Shown in pieces: positions 1-8,605 of a DNA stretch of 64,000 nucleotides; the first letter of the stretch is position 1, and the number at the start of each line of letters is the position of its first letter. The position numbers and the translations under genes were made by a program. The notes below the pieces were generated by a model, which was not told the origin of the DNA, made no database searches, and saw only the letters and a program-made list of their open reading frames with translations. The DNA is from Lachnospiraceae bacterium (GTDB taxonomy: Bacteria > Bacillota > Clostridia > Lachnospirales > Lachnospiraceae): contig CAJSZQ010000014.1 of NCBI GenBank assembly GCA_910574185.1, positions 40,221 to 104,220 of the forward strand, in the 5' to 3' direction.

Positions 1-48
1 GCAGGGTTGGTGAATCTTGTGACTAAGCGGGAACCGCTGGAATTTTAG
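1..48 (+). CDS. Partial C-terminus of upstream gene, probably a sugar ABC transporter permease
   Basis: The window opens inside a reading frame that runs from base 1 to a TAG at 46-48 and gives a 15-residue tail. It is followed after 12 bases by a second permease gene with a strong AGGAGGGGGAG ribosome site. CUT1 sugar transporters are usually encoded as binding protein, MalF-like permease and MalG-like permease in that order, so this tail is most likely the MalF-like partner. The tail alone cannot prove the family. Confidence 0.5.
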   Translation, partial: AGLVNLVTKREPLEF

Positions 49-60
49 GAGGGGGAGATT

Positions 61-930
61 ATGGATAAGACGAGCAGACGGTTATACAAATTGTTTATCT
101 ATGTGGCGCTGCTGGCTCTGGCAGTCAGCATTATTGTGCCGGTTGGCTGGGTATTTCTCGCTTCTATCAAGGAAAATTCCGAGTTTTACGGCAATCCATG
201 GGCAATGCCAAAGGGTGTGTACATTCAGAATTTTATTGACGCATTCGCAGAAGCGCGGATGGGCGACTACTTTATGAATTCTGTCATTGTGACTGCGTTA
301 GCGCTTCTCCTTCTTTTAGTGCTGGCCCTGCCTGCCGCATATGTACTGGCGCGCTATCGCTTTCCTGGGAGTAAACTGTGCAATATTATGTTTATGGGTG
401 GACTGTTTATCAATGTGAATTATATTGTGGTTCCAATTTTCCTGATGTTTGTGGATGGGGACAGATGGTTGAATCAGGTAATCGGGAAAGGATTTTTCCT
501 GAACAATCTGTTCATTGTGGCTCTGGTATACGCATCGACGGCGCTGCCGTTTACCATTTATCTGCTGTCAGGTTTTTTCATAACTATACCAAAGGATTAT
601 GAGGAAGCGGCGTTTGTAGATGGCTGCGGATACTGGAGAACCATGATACAGGTGATGATGCCTATGGCAAGGCCCAGTATTATTACGGTAATTTTATTTA
701 ACTTCCTTTCCTTCTGGAATGAGTATATCATATCCATGACACTGCTCACCGGAGAAGAGCAGACCCTTCCGGTAGGTCTGATGCGTCTGATGCAGGCACA
801 GCAGGCGGCGGCAAATTACGGCAGGCTATATGCGGGTCTGGTTATTGTAATGCTTCCAGTACTAATTCTGTATATCTGCGTGCAGAAAAAGCTGACGGAA
901 GGCATGAGCCTGGGCGGACTAAAAGGATAA
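61..930 (+). CDS. Carbohydrate ABC transporter permease (MalG-like, CUT1 family)
   Basis: Encodes 289 residues, the usual size for a MalG-type permease. About six hydrophobic segments are visible, the first at residues 12-34. The EAA loop that docks on the ATPase is clear near residues 181-201 (EEAAFVDGCGYWRTMIQVMMP) and is followed by FNFLSFWNEYI, typical of CUT1 inner-membrane subunits. With a MalF-like partner it should form the channel that imports an oligosaccharide. The start follows AGGAGGGGGAG by four bases. It belongs to the operon entering from the left and is probably unrelated to the glycan locus to the right. Confidence 0.93.
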   Translation: MDKTSRRLYKLFIYVALLALAVSIIVPVGWVFLASIKENSEFYGNPWAMPKGVYIQNFIDAFAEARMGDYFMNSVIVTALALLLLLVLALPAAYVLARYRFPGSKLCNIMFMGGLFINVNYIVVPIFLMFVDGDRWLNQVIGKGFFLNNLFIVALVYASTALPFTIYLLSGFFITIPKDYEEAAFVDGCGYWRTMIQVMMPMARPSIITVILFNFLSFWNEYIISMTLLTGEEQTLPVGLMRLMQAQQAAANYGRLYAGLVIVMLPVLILYICVQKKLTEGMSLGGLKG

Positions 931-940
931 TAAGGGTAAA

Positions 941-995
941 TGTATCTTTTGAAACGGCCGAATGGCCATAATGGAATGCCTTTTGGGTATATTAG
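941..995 (-). repeat. REP-like 46-bp repeat, single copy, reverse orientation
   Basis: Read on the minus strand this matches the family seen at 1231, 2384, 2605 and 18868: core blocks CCCAAGGGC-like, CCATTATGGCC and ATTCGGCCGTTTCA. It lies between the permease gene and the small membrane protein gene and even overlaps the leader of the latter. The core can fold into short hairpins around GGCCATTCGGCC. Confidence 0.75.
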
Positions 996-1008
996 GAGGA
1001 AACAAGTT

Positions 1009-1176
1009 ATGAATAAATGGTTGATAAGACTAATTGCATTAATTGCTTTTGTAATATGCATTGCCCTGATTGTTACCGGACAGAGAACAGTGGGAGTTTC
1101 CCATCTGATGAAGATGATGGCAGGACTTCTGGGGCTTTTGGCGTTGTTGTTTGCGTATAATAAGACGCATCAATAA
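1009..1176 (+). CDS. Small membrane protein, 55 aa, downstream of the sugar transporter
   Basis: A 55-residue protein with two hydrophobic segments (about residues 4-24 and 34-50) joined by a short polar loop (GQRTVGVSH). The chosen ATG at 1009 follows AGGAGG by eight bases; an earlier in-frame start at 940 would translate the REP-like repeat and has no ribosome site. Small two-helix proteins of this kind are common beside CUT1 transporters in Firmicutes, but I do not know a function. It is the last gene before the terminator at 1194-1224. Confidence 0.75.
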   Translation: MNKWLIRLIALIAFVICIALIVTGQRTVGVSHLMKMMAGLLGLLALLFAYNKTHQ

Positions 1177-1193
1177 AAGGATATATCTATGTG

Positions 1194-1224
1194 GATGCTC
1201 AGGGTAAACTGGGCATCTTTTTTT
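1194..1224 (+). terminator. Rho-independent terminator of the sugar transporter operon
   Basis: A nine-base stem GATGCTCAG / CTGGGCATC with one T-G pair and loop GGTAAA is followed directly by seven T residues. It separates the transporter operon from the recombinase and glycan region. Confidence 0.9.
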
Positions 1225-1230
1225 CGTTCA

Positions 1231-1332
1231 ATTTCATAAGGTACGCCTAAGGGCGCCCCATTATGGCCATACGGCCGTTTCACAAGGTATACCCAAGGGC
1301 ATCCCATTATAGCCATTCGGCCGTTTTATATG
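1231..1332 (+). repeat. REP-like repeat, two tandem 46-bp units
   Basis: Two successive units begin at 1232 and 1278, each with TTTCAyAAGGTA, CCyAAGGGC, CCCATTATrGCCAT and CGGCCGTTT. The spacing of 46 bases is the same as in the tandem pair at 2605-2710. The rest of the gene-free stretch 1333-1490 shows no recognisable gene or RNA. Confidence 0.85.
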
Positions 1333-1490
1333 GTTTTCCTATCGTTTTGTTTCTGATATATGCTTCGTTAAAAAATTGTATTTTTCTCCAATTTACTGTG
1401 AGTTATTCAAGATGGATTACGCAATGATAATACTGCTATGTTGTAAATGTTTATTTGGTACATAGCGACATTCTTTTTTAGAGGAATTGC

Positions 1491-1520
1491 TTAACAATAA
1501 ATAAGTGCCTGTTATATAAT
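1491..1520 (+). promoter_or_regulatory. Candidate sigma-A promoter of the serine recombinase gene
   Basis: TTAACA at 1491-1496 and a perfect TATAAT at 1515-1520 are separated by 18 bases. Transcription would start near 1527, about 38 bases before the recombinase ATG and ahead of its AAAGGAGG ribosome site. Confidence 0.6.
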
Positions 1521-1564
1521 CAATTAGAGATTTTGTCAGAAGGAGATAAAGGAGGAAAATATAG

Positions 1565-2179
1565 ATGGAAAAATATGGTTACATACGTGTATCGACAAAA
1601 GAACAGAATCCTGAGAGACAAATTACCGCGTTGCAAACATGTGAAATTCCAAAAGAGAATATATATTTTGATCAAATTTCGGGGAAAAATTTTTTTCGTC
1701 CACAATATCAGAAGCTTTTGGCGGAATTGAGGCGGGGAGACGTATTGATTATTAAGAGCATCGACAGACTTGGGCGGAATTATGGGGAAATATTAGAACA
1801 ATGGAGAAATATTACGAAGGATATCGGCGCTAATATTCAGGTTATTGATATGCCTTTGCTAAATACGAATTTTTCTCATGAAGATTTGACGGGGGTTTTT
1901 ATATCGGATCTGGTTCTGCAGATTTTAGCCTATGTGGCAGAAACAGAGCGCTCATTTATCAGACAGCGGCAGGCAGAAGGGATCGCAATTGCAAAGGCAA
2001 AGGGAGTGAAGTTTGGTATTCGGAAATTAAAAGTACCGGATGCTTTCGACGAGTATTTTGATATGTGGAGGCGGGGAGAAATATCAACGCGTAAGGCGGC
2101 TTGTGTGTTAAATATGAGTCATTCGACATTTTATCGCAGATGTTGTGAACAATTAAAAGAAAAAGGTCAAAAACGTTAA
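1565..2179 (+). CDS. Small serine recombinase (resolvase/DNA invertase family)
   Basis: Encodes 204 residues, slightly longer than Hin, Gin or Tn3 resolvase. The catalytic domain starts at once with YIRVSTKEQNPERQ, carrying the nucleophilic Ser near residue 10, followed by the family blocks DVLIIKSIDRLGRN (active-site Arg near residue 69) and ETERSFIRQRQAEGIAIAKAKG, the long E helix and its hinge. The C-terminal 50 residues hold a helix-turn-helix (STRKAACVLNMSHSTFYRRC). Members make staggered cuts through a covalent Ser-DNA link and invert or resolve DNA between short dyad sites. The start is the ATG after AAAGGAGG. It is a lone gene with its own promoter, bracketed by opposite-facing REP-like repeats. 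It could drive inversion between the repeats at 25984 and 63895, but its target is not shown by the sequence. Confidence 0.93.
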   Translation: MEKYGYIRVSTKEQNPERQITALQTCEIPKENIYFDQISGKNFFRPQYQKLLAELRRGDVLIIKSIDRLGRNYGEILEQWRNITKDIGANIQVIDMPLLNTNFSHEDLTGVFISDLVLQILAYVAETERSFIRQRQAEGIAIAKAKGVKFGIRKLKVPDAFDEYFDMWRRGEISTRKAACVLNMSHSTFYRRCCEQLKEKGQKR

Positions 2180-2383
2180 CGGACGTGAATAGAATCAGAA
2201 GAGTATTTCTAAGCAGGCGGAATAAGATTCCGGGAACTATCGACTAACAGATTGGCAATAGAAAAAATTGTAACAAATAGTAGACAAAGAGAAACAAAAA
2301 AATAATGTAAATTTGGAACTGATAATTACCATTTTTTTACATATAAAGGTATTATACGACATCTGTTTCATAAAGTCTACTTT

Positions 2384-2450
2384 GTGAAACAGTCGAATGG
2401 TCATAATGGGATGCCCTTGGGTATACCTTATGAAAGGGCCGAATGGTTGT
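2384..2450 (-). repeat. REP-like repeat, reverse orientation, 3' side of the recombinase gene
   Basis: On the minus strand it reads CCATTCGGCCCTTTCATAAG, then a CCCAAGGGCATCCCATTATG-like block. It is one and a half units in opposite orientation to the copies at 1231 and 2605, so the recombinase gene is framed by inverted copies. The surrounding gene-free stretch 2180-2383 shows nothing else recognisable. Confidence 0.85.
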
Positions 2451-2604
2451 AGGGTGTGTTTTGAGGGCTGATTTATGAAATAATTTATTCTGTGAAATAC
2501 TATATAAATGTAGGAAGGATTTTGTTAATGTTTGTCTGAGAATAATGACGAAAAATACCGTTATATGTAGAACTGGTTGTCAGATAATGAAATGCTGTTT
2601 AAAA

Positions 2605-2710
2605 TACAAGGTGTACCTTCCAGGTATCCCATTATGGCCATTTGGCCATTTCATAAGGTATACCCAAGGGCATCCCATTATGGCCATTCGGTTGTTTCAC
2701 AAGGTATAAA
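2605..2710 (+). repeat. REP-like repeat, two tandem 46-bp units upstream of the LCP gene
   Basis: Units start at about 2603 (diverged), 2649 and 2695 (partial), with a 46-base period and the same blocks as at 1231. An open frame runs through the repeat but has no ribosome site or family resemblance, so I do not call a gene here. Confidence 0.85.
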
Positions 2711-2754
2711 TTTTGCTAAATTGGCAGGTAAGTTTGCTGAAACTGAAGCCGGTA

Positions 2755-2783
2755 TTGCAAAAGTCTGCGGAAAATGATAAAAT
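2755..2783 (+). promoter_or_regulatory. Candidate promoter of the constant glycan operon
   Basis: TTGCAA at 2755-2760 and TAAAAT at 2778-2783 are separated by exactly 17 bases, with TGA just before the -10 box. Transcription would start near 2790, leaving a leader of about 55 bases before the LCP gene. It lies downstream of the REP-like repeats. Confidence 0.55.
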
Positions 2784-2845
2784 ACGAAGATATGTAAGAT
2801 TCTTTGCAAATATATTTTGTAATATAAAGAAAGGTTTTGGTATTA

Positions 2846-4420
2846 ATGAGTCAGAGAGACGTGAAAAAAAGGGTTCCGCACAGAGGAAGAAGGGGGAAGC
2901 ATGCTCCAAAAAGAGAAAGAGAGTATGACAGACCAGATAGAAGGAATAGCGGCGGCAATAATCATCTGAGCCGTAAAATTGGTCTGATATTGGCGGGAAT
3001 CGAAGCAGTTATTAGTGTCGTATTCCTTGTGGCTTTGTTTCAGTTAAATATGTTTCCTGCATTATTTATGGCTATTATTGCAATAATATTAGTAGTCTGT
3101 TTTGGGCTTATTCTTGCAAGCCAGTTTTTCTCCAAGAAAAATGCGATTGGCGGAAAAGTACTGAGTGTAATCATATCTCTATTATTATTGCTCGCTTCTT
3201 ACTATCTGTTCCGGGTGAACAGTGCGATTGGGCAGATTTCCGGAGGAGAGTATAAGCTGGATAGCATGGTTGTTGCCGTTATGGCAGACGACCCTGCCGA
3301 GAAGATTCAGGATGCCGAAACATATCAGTTCGGTGTGCAGTATCAGATGAAAGGCGAGCAGATTCGCGAGACGGTAGACGCTATCAACGAAGAGCTGGGA
3401 ACAGAGATTCATGTAGTTGAGTTTGAAAGCCTTGCACAGCAGGCGGAAGCGCTGCATAACGGCCAGGTGGATGCGATTATCTATAATGAAGGTTATTCAG
3501 GAATTTTGGAAGAGGCCTTTGAGGGATACAGTACAAATACAAAGATTATATATTCGCACAGCATCAAGAATGAGCTGGAAAATAAAGCGGCGGATGTGGA
3601 AGTGAAGGATGAAACCTTTACGGTATATATCAGCGGTATTGACGTGTATGGCGCAATTGAGACGAACAGCAGAAGCGACGTGAATATTATCGCTACGGTG
3701 AATCCTACGACTCACCAGGTATTATTGGTGACGACTCCGCGGGATTACTATGTAGAAATCCCTGGAATTTCCGGCGGGCAGAAGGATAAGCTGACCCATG
3801 CGGGAGTTTACGGCGTGGATGCATCCATGGCGACTTTAGAACAATTATACGATACAGAGATTGATTTCTATGCAAGAGTGAATTTCACATCTCTGATTGA
3901 AATGGTAGACGCGCTGGGAGGCGTAGATGTGGAATCCGAATATGCATTTACCACAAGCGCAGATTCCGGCATGGTCATGAATGTGGTACAGGGAATCAAC
4001 CATTTTAACGGGAAGCAGGCGCTTGCCTTCTCTAGAGAACGTATGAATGTGCCGGGCGGAGACAATCAGCGGGGAAAAGACCAGCAAGCGGTTATTACAG
4101 CCATGATTAAGAAGATGGTGTCTCCTGCGATTCTGACCGGAGCGAATGGAATTATCAGCAGTGTCAGCGGCAATGTGGATACCAATATGTCAGAAGAGCA
4201 GATTCAGAATCTGATTAAGAAGCAGCTTGCAGAAGGCGCATCCTGGAATATTAAATCTGTTGCCGCAGAAGGCACTGGAGATAACCAGCTTTGTTATTCT
4301 TATTCAGGAATGCCGCTTTATGTGATGCAACCAGATCAGGCTGTGGTAGATATGATTAAATCAGAAATCAACGCAGTGGAAAATGGCGAAACGCTGGAGG
4401 GCTCAGTTGGAACAGAGTAA
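2846..4420 (+). CDS. LytR-CpsA-Psr (LCP) family glycopolymer ligase
   Basis: Encodes 524 residues. A basic cytoplasmic head of about 45 residues is followed by three hydrophobic segments (roughly residues 46-66, 70-92 and 104-122), then an extracytoplasmic domain. The LCP core starts near residue 265 with DVNIIATVNP and holds the hallmarks TTPRDYYVEIPG, KLTHAGVYG, VDALGGVDVES and the phosphate-binding run FSRERMNVPGGDNQRG. LCP enzymes transfer lipid-linked polymers onto peptidoglycan, which fits its place as first gene of the operon. Residues 130-250 look like a small-molecule-binding-like accessory domain also seen in clostridial LCP proteins. ATG at 2846 is preferred over an upstream TTG because of the AAAGG spacing. 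Confidence 0.93.
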   Translation: MSQRDVKKRVPHRGRRGKHAPKREREYDRPDRRNSGGNNHLSRKIGLILAGIEAVISVVFLVALFQLNMFPALFMAIIAIILVVCFGLILASQFFSKKNAIGGKVLSVIISLLLLLASYYLFRVNSAIGQISGGEYKLDSMVVAVMADDPAEKIQDAETYQFGVQYQMKGEQIRETVDAINEELGTEIHVVEFESLAQQAEALHNGQVDAIIYNEGYSGILEEAFEGYSTNTKIIYSHSIKNELENKAADVEVKDETFTVYISGIDVYGAIETNSRSDVNIIATVNPTTHQVLLVTTPRDYYVEIPGISGGQKDKLTHAGVYGVDASMATLEQLYDTEIDFYARVNFTSLIEMVDALGGVDVESEYAFTTSADSGMVMNVVQGINHFNGKQALAFSRERMNVPGGDNQRGKDQQAVITAMIKKMVSPAILTGANGIISSVSGNVDTNMSEEQIQNLIKKQLAEGASWNIKSVAAEGTGDNQLCYSYSGMPLYVMQPDQAVVDMIKSEINAVENGETLEGSVGTE

Positions 4421-4446
4421 AAGCTGTGTTCGGGACGGAGGAAGTA

Positions 4447-6441
4447 ATGAAAAAGTGGATTCAAAAATGGGATTTGTCCTTTGTATATAAGATATTTCTA
4501 GTGACTTTGGATGTGATATTTATTAATGTCAGTTCCTTTATGGCATTATGGCTCAGATTTAATTTGACTTTTCAGGAGATACCTCCGGAATATGCGGAAT
4601 CCATTCGGGAACTTGTGTTGGTAAATACGGTTGTAACAGTAGTAATTTTTGCATGCTTTCGGCTATATAACAGTCTGTGGCGCTACGCCAGCGTTAAGGA
4701 ACTGGTATATGTGATGGGGGCCTGTCTGTTAAGCGTGCTCTTTAATATGATGGCATTTTATCTGACTTACAGACCCATATACAGGAGTTACTTTATTCTT
4801 TATCCGGCAACACTGTTTTTGCTGACTTGTTTGAGCCGGTTTTCTTACCGTTTGCTTAGACTTTTATATCGGGGAAATATGCATGGGCGACATATGCGCT
4901 ACACCATGATAGTTGGCGCCGGAGAAGCCTGTAATGTGGTAATGAAAGAATTGGAATTGAGCTTGGAACTTGATGCTAAGATTTGCTGCATTATTGATGA
5001 TAATCCGCGTAAGCATGGGACTTATATTCATGGCGTAAAGGTGGTAGGCGGCAGGGATTCGATTGTGGTTAATGCGAAGAGATACGGAATTACTGAGATT
5101 ATCGTGGCTATTCCGAGTATCAGTAAGAAAGAACAGCAGGAGATTCTTGAAATCTGTCAGCAGGTTCCAAATTGTGAATTGAAGGTTATGCCTGGTATTT
5201 ATCAGTTTGTAAATGGAGAAGCGGCAGTATCAAGGCTTCGCCATGTAGAGATTGAAGATTTGCTTGGACGGGAACCGATTGAGATTATTACAGAAAAGAT
5301 TGGCCGTTATGTATCTGATAAGGTAGTCCTTGTCACTGGAGGAGGCGGAAGCATCGGAAGTGAGCTTTGCCGTCAGATTGCGGCAAACGGCGTGCGCCAG
5401 TTGATTATTTTTGATATCTATGAGAATAATGCGTATGATGTACAGCAGGAGTTGAAGAGTAAATATCCAAACCTGAATCTGGTTGTGCTGATTGGCTCTG
5501 TGAGAAACGGTCGGAAGGTGAATCATGTATTTGCCAAATATCGTCCGGATATTGTCTATCATGCAGCAGCACATAAGCATGTGCCGCTGATGGAGGACAG
5601 CCCCAATGAGGCGATTAAGAATAACGTATTTGGAACTTATAAGACGGCGTTGGCTGCAGACAGGTATGGAGTAAAGAAATTTGTACTGATTTCTACTGAT
5701 AAAGCTGTGAATCCTACAAATATTATGGGTGCGTCAAAGCGGATTTGCGAGATGGTAATTCAGACATTTGCGAATCATTCTAAGACAGAGTATGTGGCGG
5801 TTCGTTTTGGAAATGTGCTCGGAAGTAACGGAAGTGTAATTCCTTTATTTCGGAAACAGATTGAGGCCGGGGGGCCGGTTCTGGTTACCCATCCAGATAT
5901 CATACGTTACTTTATGACCATACCGGAAGCAGTGTCATTAGTACTTCAGGCAGGCGCAAGTGCGAGAGGCGGAGAAATCTTTGTTCTGGACATGGGACAG
6001 CCTGTGAAGATACTGGATTTGGCAAAAAATTTAATCGAGCGTTCTGGGTTTGTGCCTGGCAGGGATATTGAGATAAAATATACCGGATTGCGTCCGGGCG
6101 AAAAGCTGTATGAAGAACTTTTGATGGATGAAGAAGGGCTTCAGAGTACGGAACATGAGATGATTCATATTGGAAAGCCGATTGCATTTGATGAGGACGA
6201 GTTCTTGAAGGAGCTGGAGAATCTGTATAGAGCAGCATATGCTGAGACAGAAGATATGAAGAAAATTGTAAATAAGATTGTGCCGACATATAATCTTCGG
6301 GAAATGGAAATCGAGAGAGACCGGAAAATAAGAGAGAGCTGGTGCGATGATTTTCCTGATACAAGATCAGAACTGCCGAGTGCGTTTCTTGAGCAGAGCA
6401 TTGCTGACGCAGAGACAGGAAACGGCGCGTCATTTTCCTGA
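4447..6441 (+). CDS. Membrane-bound nucleotide-sugar 4,6-dehydratase (CapD/PglF type)
   Basis: Encodes 664 residues, the length of full PglF/CapD/WbpM proteins. Four N-terminal membrane segments (to about residue 140) precede a CoA-binding-like NAD fold (MIVGAGEACNVVMKEL) and a catalytic SDR domain with VTGGGGSIGSELCRQI, YHAAAHKHVPLMED and the STDKAVNPTNIMGASKR signature of UDP-GlcNAc 4,6-dehydratases. It should make UDP-2-acetamido-2,6-dideoxy-4-hexulose for the aminotransferase encoded next. The ATG at 4447 follows GGAGG by six bases. The family is also often called capsule protein CapD. Confidence 0.92.
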   Translation: MKKWIQKWDLSFVYKIFLVTLDVIFINVSSFMALWLRFNLTFQEIPPEYAESIRELVLVNTVVTVVIFACFRLYNSLWRYASVKELVYVMGACLLSVLFNMMAFYLTYRPIYRSYFILYPATLFLLTCLSRFSYRLLRLLYRGNMHGRHMRYTMIVGAGEACNVVMKELELSLELDAKICCIIDDNPRKHGTYIHGVKVVGGRDSIVVNAKRYGITEIIVAIPSISKKEQQEILEICQQVPNCELKVMPGIYQFVNGEAAVSRLRHVEIEDLLGREPIEIITEKIGRYVSDKVVLVTGGGGSIGSELCRQIAANGVRQLIIFDIYENNAYDVQQELKSKYPNLNLVVLIGSVRNGRKVNHVFAKYRPDIVYHAAAHKHVPLMEDSPNEAIKNNVFGTYKTALAADRYGVKKFVLISTDKAVNPTNIMGASKRICEMVIQTFANHSKTEYVAVRFGNVLGSNGSVIPLFRKQIEAGGPVLVTHPDIIRYFMTIPEAVSLVLQAGASARGGEIFVLDMGQPVKILDLAKNLIERSGFVPGRDIEIKYTGLRPGEKLYEELLMDEEGLQSTEHEMIHIGKPIAFDEDEFLKELENLYRAAYAETEDMKKIVNKIVPTYNLREMEIERDRKIRESWCDDFPDTRSELPSAFLEQSIADAETGNGASFS

Positions 6442-6553
6442 TTCTTAATATACCAGGCGTTTGATATTTTTGTCTGTGCAAGGCGGCAAAAAAAGATATA
6501 GTGGTATTTTATTGCAAAATTATTCAGAATAGATTGGAAAAGAGGATATATAC

Positions 6554-7774
6554 ATGAAGATTGCATTTTCTCCACCGGATATTACGGAAGAAGAGATACA
6601 GGAAGTAGCGGAAACTCTTCGCAGCGGATGGATTACGACTGGTCCCCGCACAAAGGAGTTTGAGCGCAGGATTGCAGAACGCTGTCGCACGAGACATGCG
6701 GTTTGTCTTAATTCTGCGACTGCATGTATGGAGATGACGCTCCGAGTAATGGGAATTGGTTCCGGCGATGAAGTGATTACGACAGCGTACACCTATACGG
6801 CTACTTGTAGCGTTATTTGCCATGTGGGCGCTACCCCGGTTTTGGTGGATACCATGCCTGGAAGTTTTGAGATGGATCCAGAAAAGGTTGCCGAGGCTGT
6901 TACGGAGCGGACTAAGGCTGTCATATGTCTGGACCTTGCGGGAATGATATATTCAAAATATGCTCGAATTTATCAGATTGCAGAAGAAAAGAAAAGTCTA
7001 TTTCATCCGTCAAATGAACGACAGGCGGCGTTGGGGAGGATTCTAATTCTTGCAGACAGCGCCCATGCATTTGGCGCTGCAAGAGATGGAAAGATGTGTG
7101 GGGAAATTGCGGATTTTACCTCATTCTCTTTTCATGCAGTTAAGAATCTGACCACTGCAGAAGGCGGGGCGGTGACCTGGTCGGATGCAGTGACCCGGGC
7201 AGGGATAGACGGAGAAGAGTTATATAAGGAATTTATGTTATTGTCTCTGCATGGACAGTCAAAGGATGCATTAGCAAAAGTGCAGGCCGGGGCCTGGGAG
7301 TACGATATTATAGCGCCTTTATATAAATGTAATATGACGGATATCCAGGCGGCTCTAGGATTGGTTCAGCTAAAAAGATATGATGATATTTTAAATAGAA
7401 GAAAGCAGATGATTGAAAGATATGACGCTGCCTGGAAGGGTCTGCCTATACAGCCGCTGAATCATTATGGAGATGGTTCGGTTTCCGGCGGACATCTGTA
7501 TTTGGTTCGTCTTCCTGGGAGAACCAGAGAAGAGTGTAATGATATTATTACACAGATGGCGGAAAAAGGTATTTCAACGAATGTACACTATAAGCCGTTA
7601 CCGCTGTTATCAGCTTATCGAAATTTGGGATTTGAGATTGCGGATTTTCCGAATGCATACGCGCAATTCGAGAATGAAATTACTTTGCCGCTTCATACTT
7701 GTCTGACGGACGAACAGCAGGGATATGTAATTGAGAAATTTATAGACTGTGTGAATGGCGTATCACATAGTTAA
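6554..7774 (+). CDS. DegT/DnrJ/EryC1/StrS aminotransferase (PglE-like)
   Basis: Encodes 406 residues of a PLP-dependent sugar aminotransferase: LRSGWITTGPRTKEFE at the N-terminus, LNSATACMEM around the cofactor phosphate, DEVITTAYTYTAT, LADSAHAFGA and the Schiff-base Lys in SFHAVKNLTTAEGGA. Together with the dehydratase just upstream and the priming transferase downstream it fits the route to a UDP-4-amino-4,6-dideoxy sugar such as the bacillosamine precursor. A PglD-like N-acetyltransferase is missing from this operon. A stretch near residues 133-157 (IYSKYARIYQIAEEKKS) is longer than in typical members. The ATG follows AAGAGGA. Confidence 0.92.
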   Translation: MKIAFSPPDITEEEIQEVAETLRSGWITTGPRTKEFERRIAERCRTRHAVCLNSATACMEMTLRVMGIGSGDEVITTAYTYTATCSVICHVGATPVLVDTMPGSFEMDPEKVAEAVTERTKAVICLDLAGMIYSKYARIYQIAEEKKSLFHPSNERQAALGRILILADSAHAFGAARDGKMCGEIADFTSFSFHAVKNLTTAEGGAVTWSDAVTRAGIDGEELYKEFMLLSLHGQSKDALAKVQAGAWEYDIIAPLYKCNMTDIQAALGLVQLKRYDDILNRRKQMIERYDAAWKGLPIQPLNHYGDGSVSGGHLYLVRLPGRTREECNDIITQMAEKGISTNVHYKPLPLLSAYRNLGFEIADFPNAYAQFENEITLPLHTCLTDEQQGYVIEKFIDCVNGVSHS

Positions 7775-7909
7775 GTAGTGAGTAAATCCCATTTACGAAG
7801 CGAATTTTGTATGGATTTTTGAAGATATGCATTTAAAAATACAGGCGTTGGATTTTGGCGGGGATATTGGAATGCTGCTATGTGGAAGCGAAACAGAAAG
7901 GAAGAATAT

Positions 7910-8605
7910 ATGTTGAAAAAGTGGGAGGAATTGCCAGAGAATATGAAACATGACGCGATAAGGCCATACTACGATATTTTAGAGGGGAAGAAGAAAGCTC
8001 TTGCAGGAAAACGTTTGATGGATATACTCTTTTCTTTTATTCTGACGGTACTTTTGTCCCCGGTGATGCTTGGGATTGCTTATGCAATTTGGGCGGAGGA
8101 TAAAGGGCCGGTTTTTTATCGTCAGGAAAGGATTACGACTTACGGCAAGAAGTTTCGCATATTCAAGTTCCGAACAATGGTTGTGGATGCGGATAAAAAA
8201 GGGGCGCTGATTACGGGAAAGAACGATAACCGTATTACGAGAGTCGGACGGAAACTGCGCAAATGCAGGTTAGACGAGCTTCCCCAGTTATTTAATATTC
8301 TGTCCGGGGAGATGTCGTTTGTGGGCGCCAGACCGGAAGTGGAAAAATATGTAAATTATTATACGGAAGCCATGCTGGCAACCCTTCTTCTGCCGGCGGG
8401 GGTAACCTCTGAGGCGAGCATTGCCTTTAAAGATGAAGATGAACTTCTGGCTCATTACGCCAAGAAGGGAGAAACAGCAGACGAGGCCTATGTAAAGCAT
8501 ATTCTTCCGAGAAAGATGCGTTATAATCTGACATATTTGAAAAAGGCAGGAATACTTGGTGATTTGATAATCATGATAAAGACCGTTCTGGAGGTAATAA
8601 AGTGA
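7910..8605 (+). CDS. Priming phosphoglycosyltransferase (WcaJ/PglC family)
   Basis: Encodes 231 residues, matching the catalytic core of monotopic bacterial sugar transferases. A membrane-dipping hydrophobic segment lies at about residues 37-60 (SFILTVLLSPVMLGIAYAIW), followed by GPVFYRQERI, FKFRTMVVDAD, the LRKCRLDELPQLFNIL catalytic-site region and MSFVGARPEVEKYV. It moves a phospho-sugar from a UDP-sugar to undecaprenyl phosphate and so starts the lipid-linked repeat unit. Given the two genes before it, a diamino-trideoxy sugar is a likely first residue, by inference. ATG 7910 has AAAGGAAG upstream; an in-frame ATG at 7880 lacks one. Confidence 0.92.
   Translation: MLKKWEELPENMKHDAIRPYYDILEGKKKALAGKRLMDILFSFILTVLLSPVMLGIAYAIWAEDKGPVFYRQERITTYGKKFRIFKFRTMVVDADKKGALITGKNDNRITRVGRKLRKCRLDELPQLFNILSGEMSFVGARPEVEKYVNYYTEAMLATLLLPAGVTSEASIAFKDEDELLAHYAKKGETADEAYVKHILPRKMRYNLTYLKKAGILGDLIIMIKTVLEVIK

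Noticed and set aside
2451..2604. Small invertible promoter between opposite REP-like copies in front of the LCP gene
   Set aside because: The best promoter (2755-2783) is outside this interval and the interval itself has no convincing promoter, so inversion would not be expected to switch the operon.
2577..2777. Open frame of 66 codons upstream of the LCP gene
   Set aside because: It is a translation of the REP-like repeat array, with no ribosome site, and it runs across the candidate promoter.
5230..6575. Long minus-strand open frames inside the dehydratase gene
   Set aside because: They are antisense to a gene with full family signatures and show low-complexity, non-family peptides.
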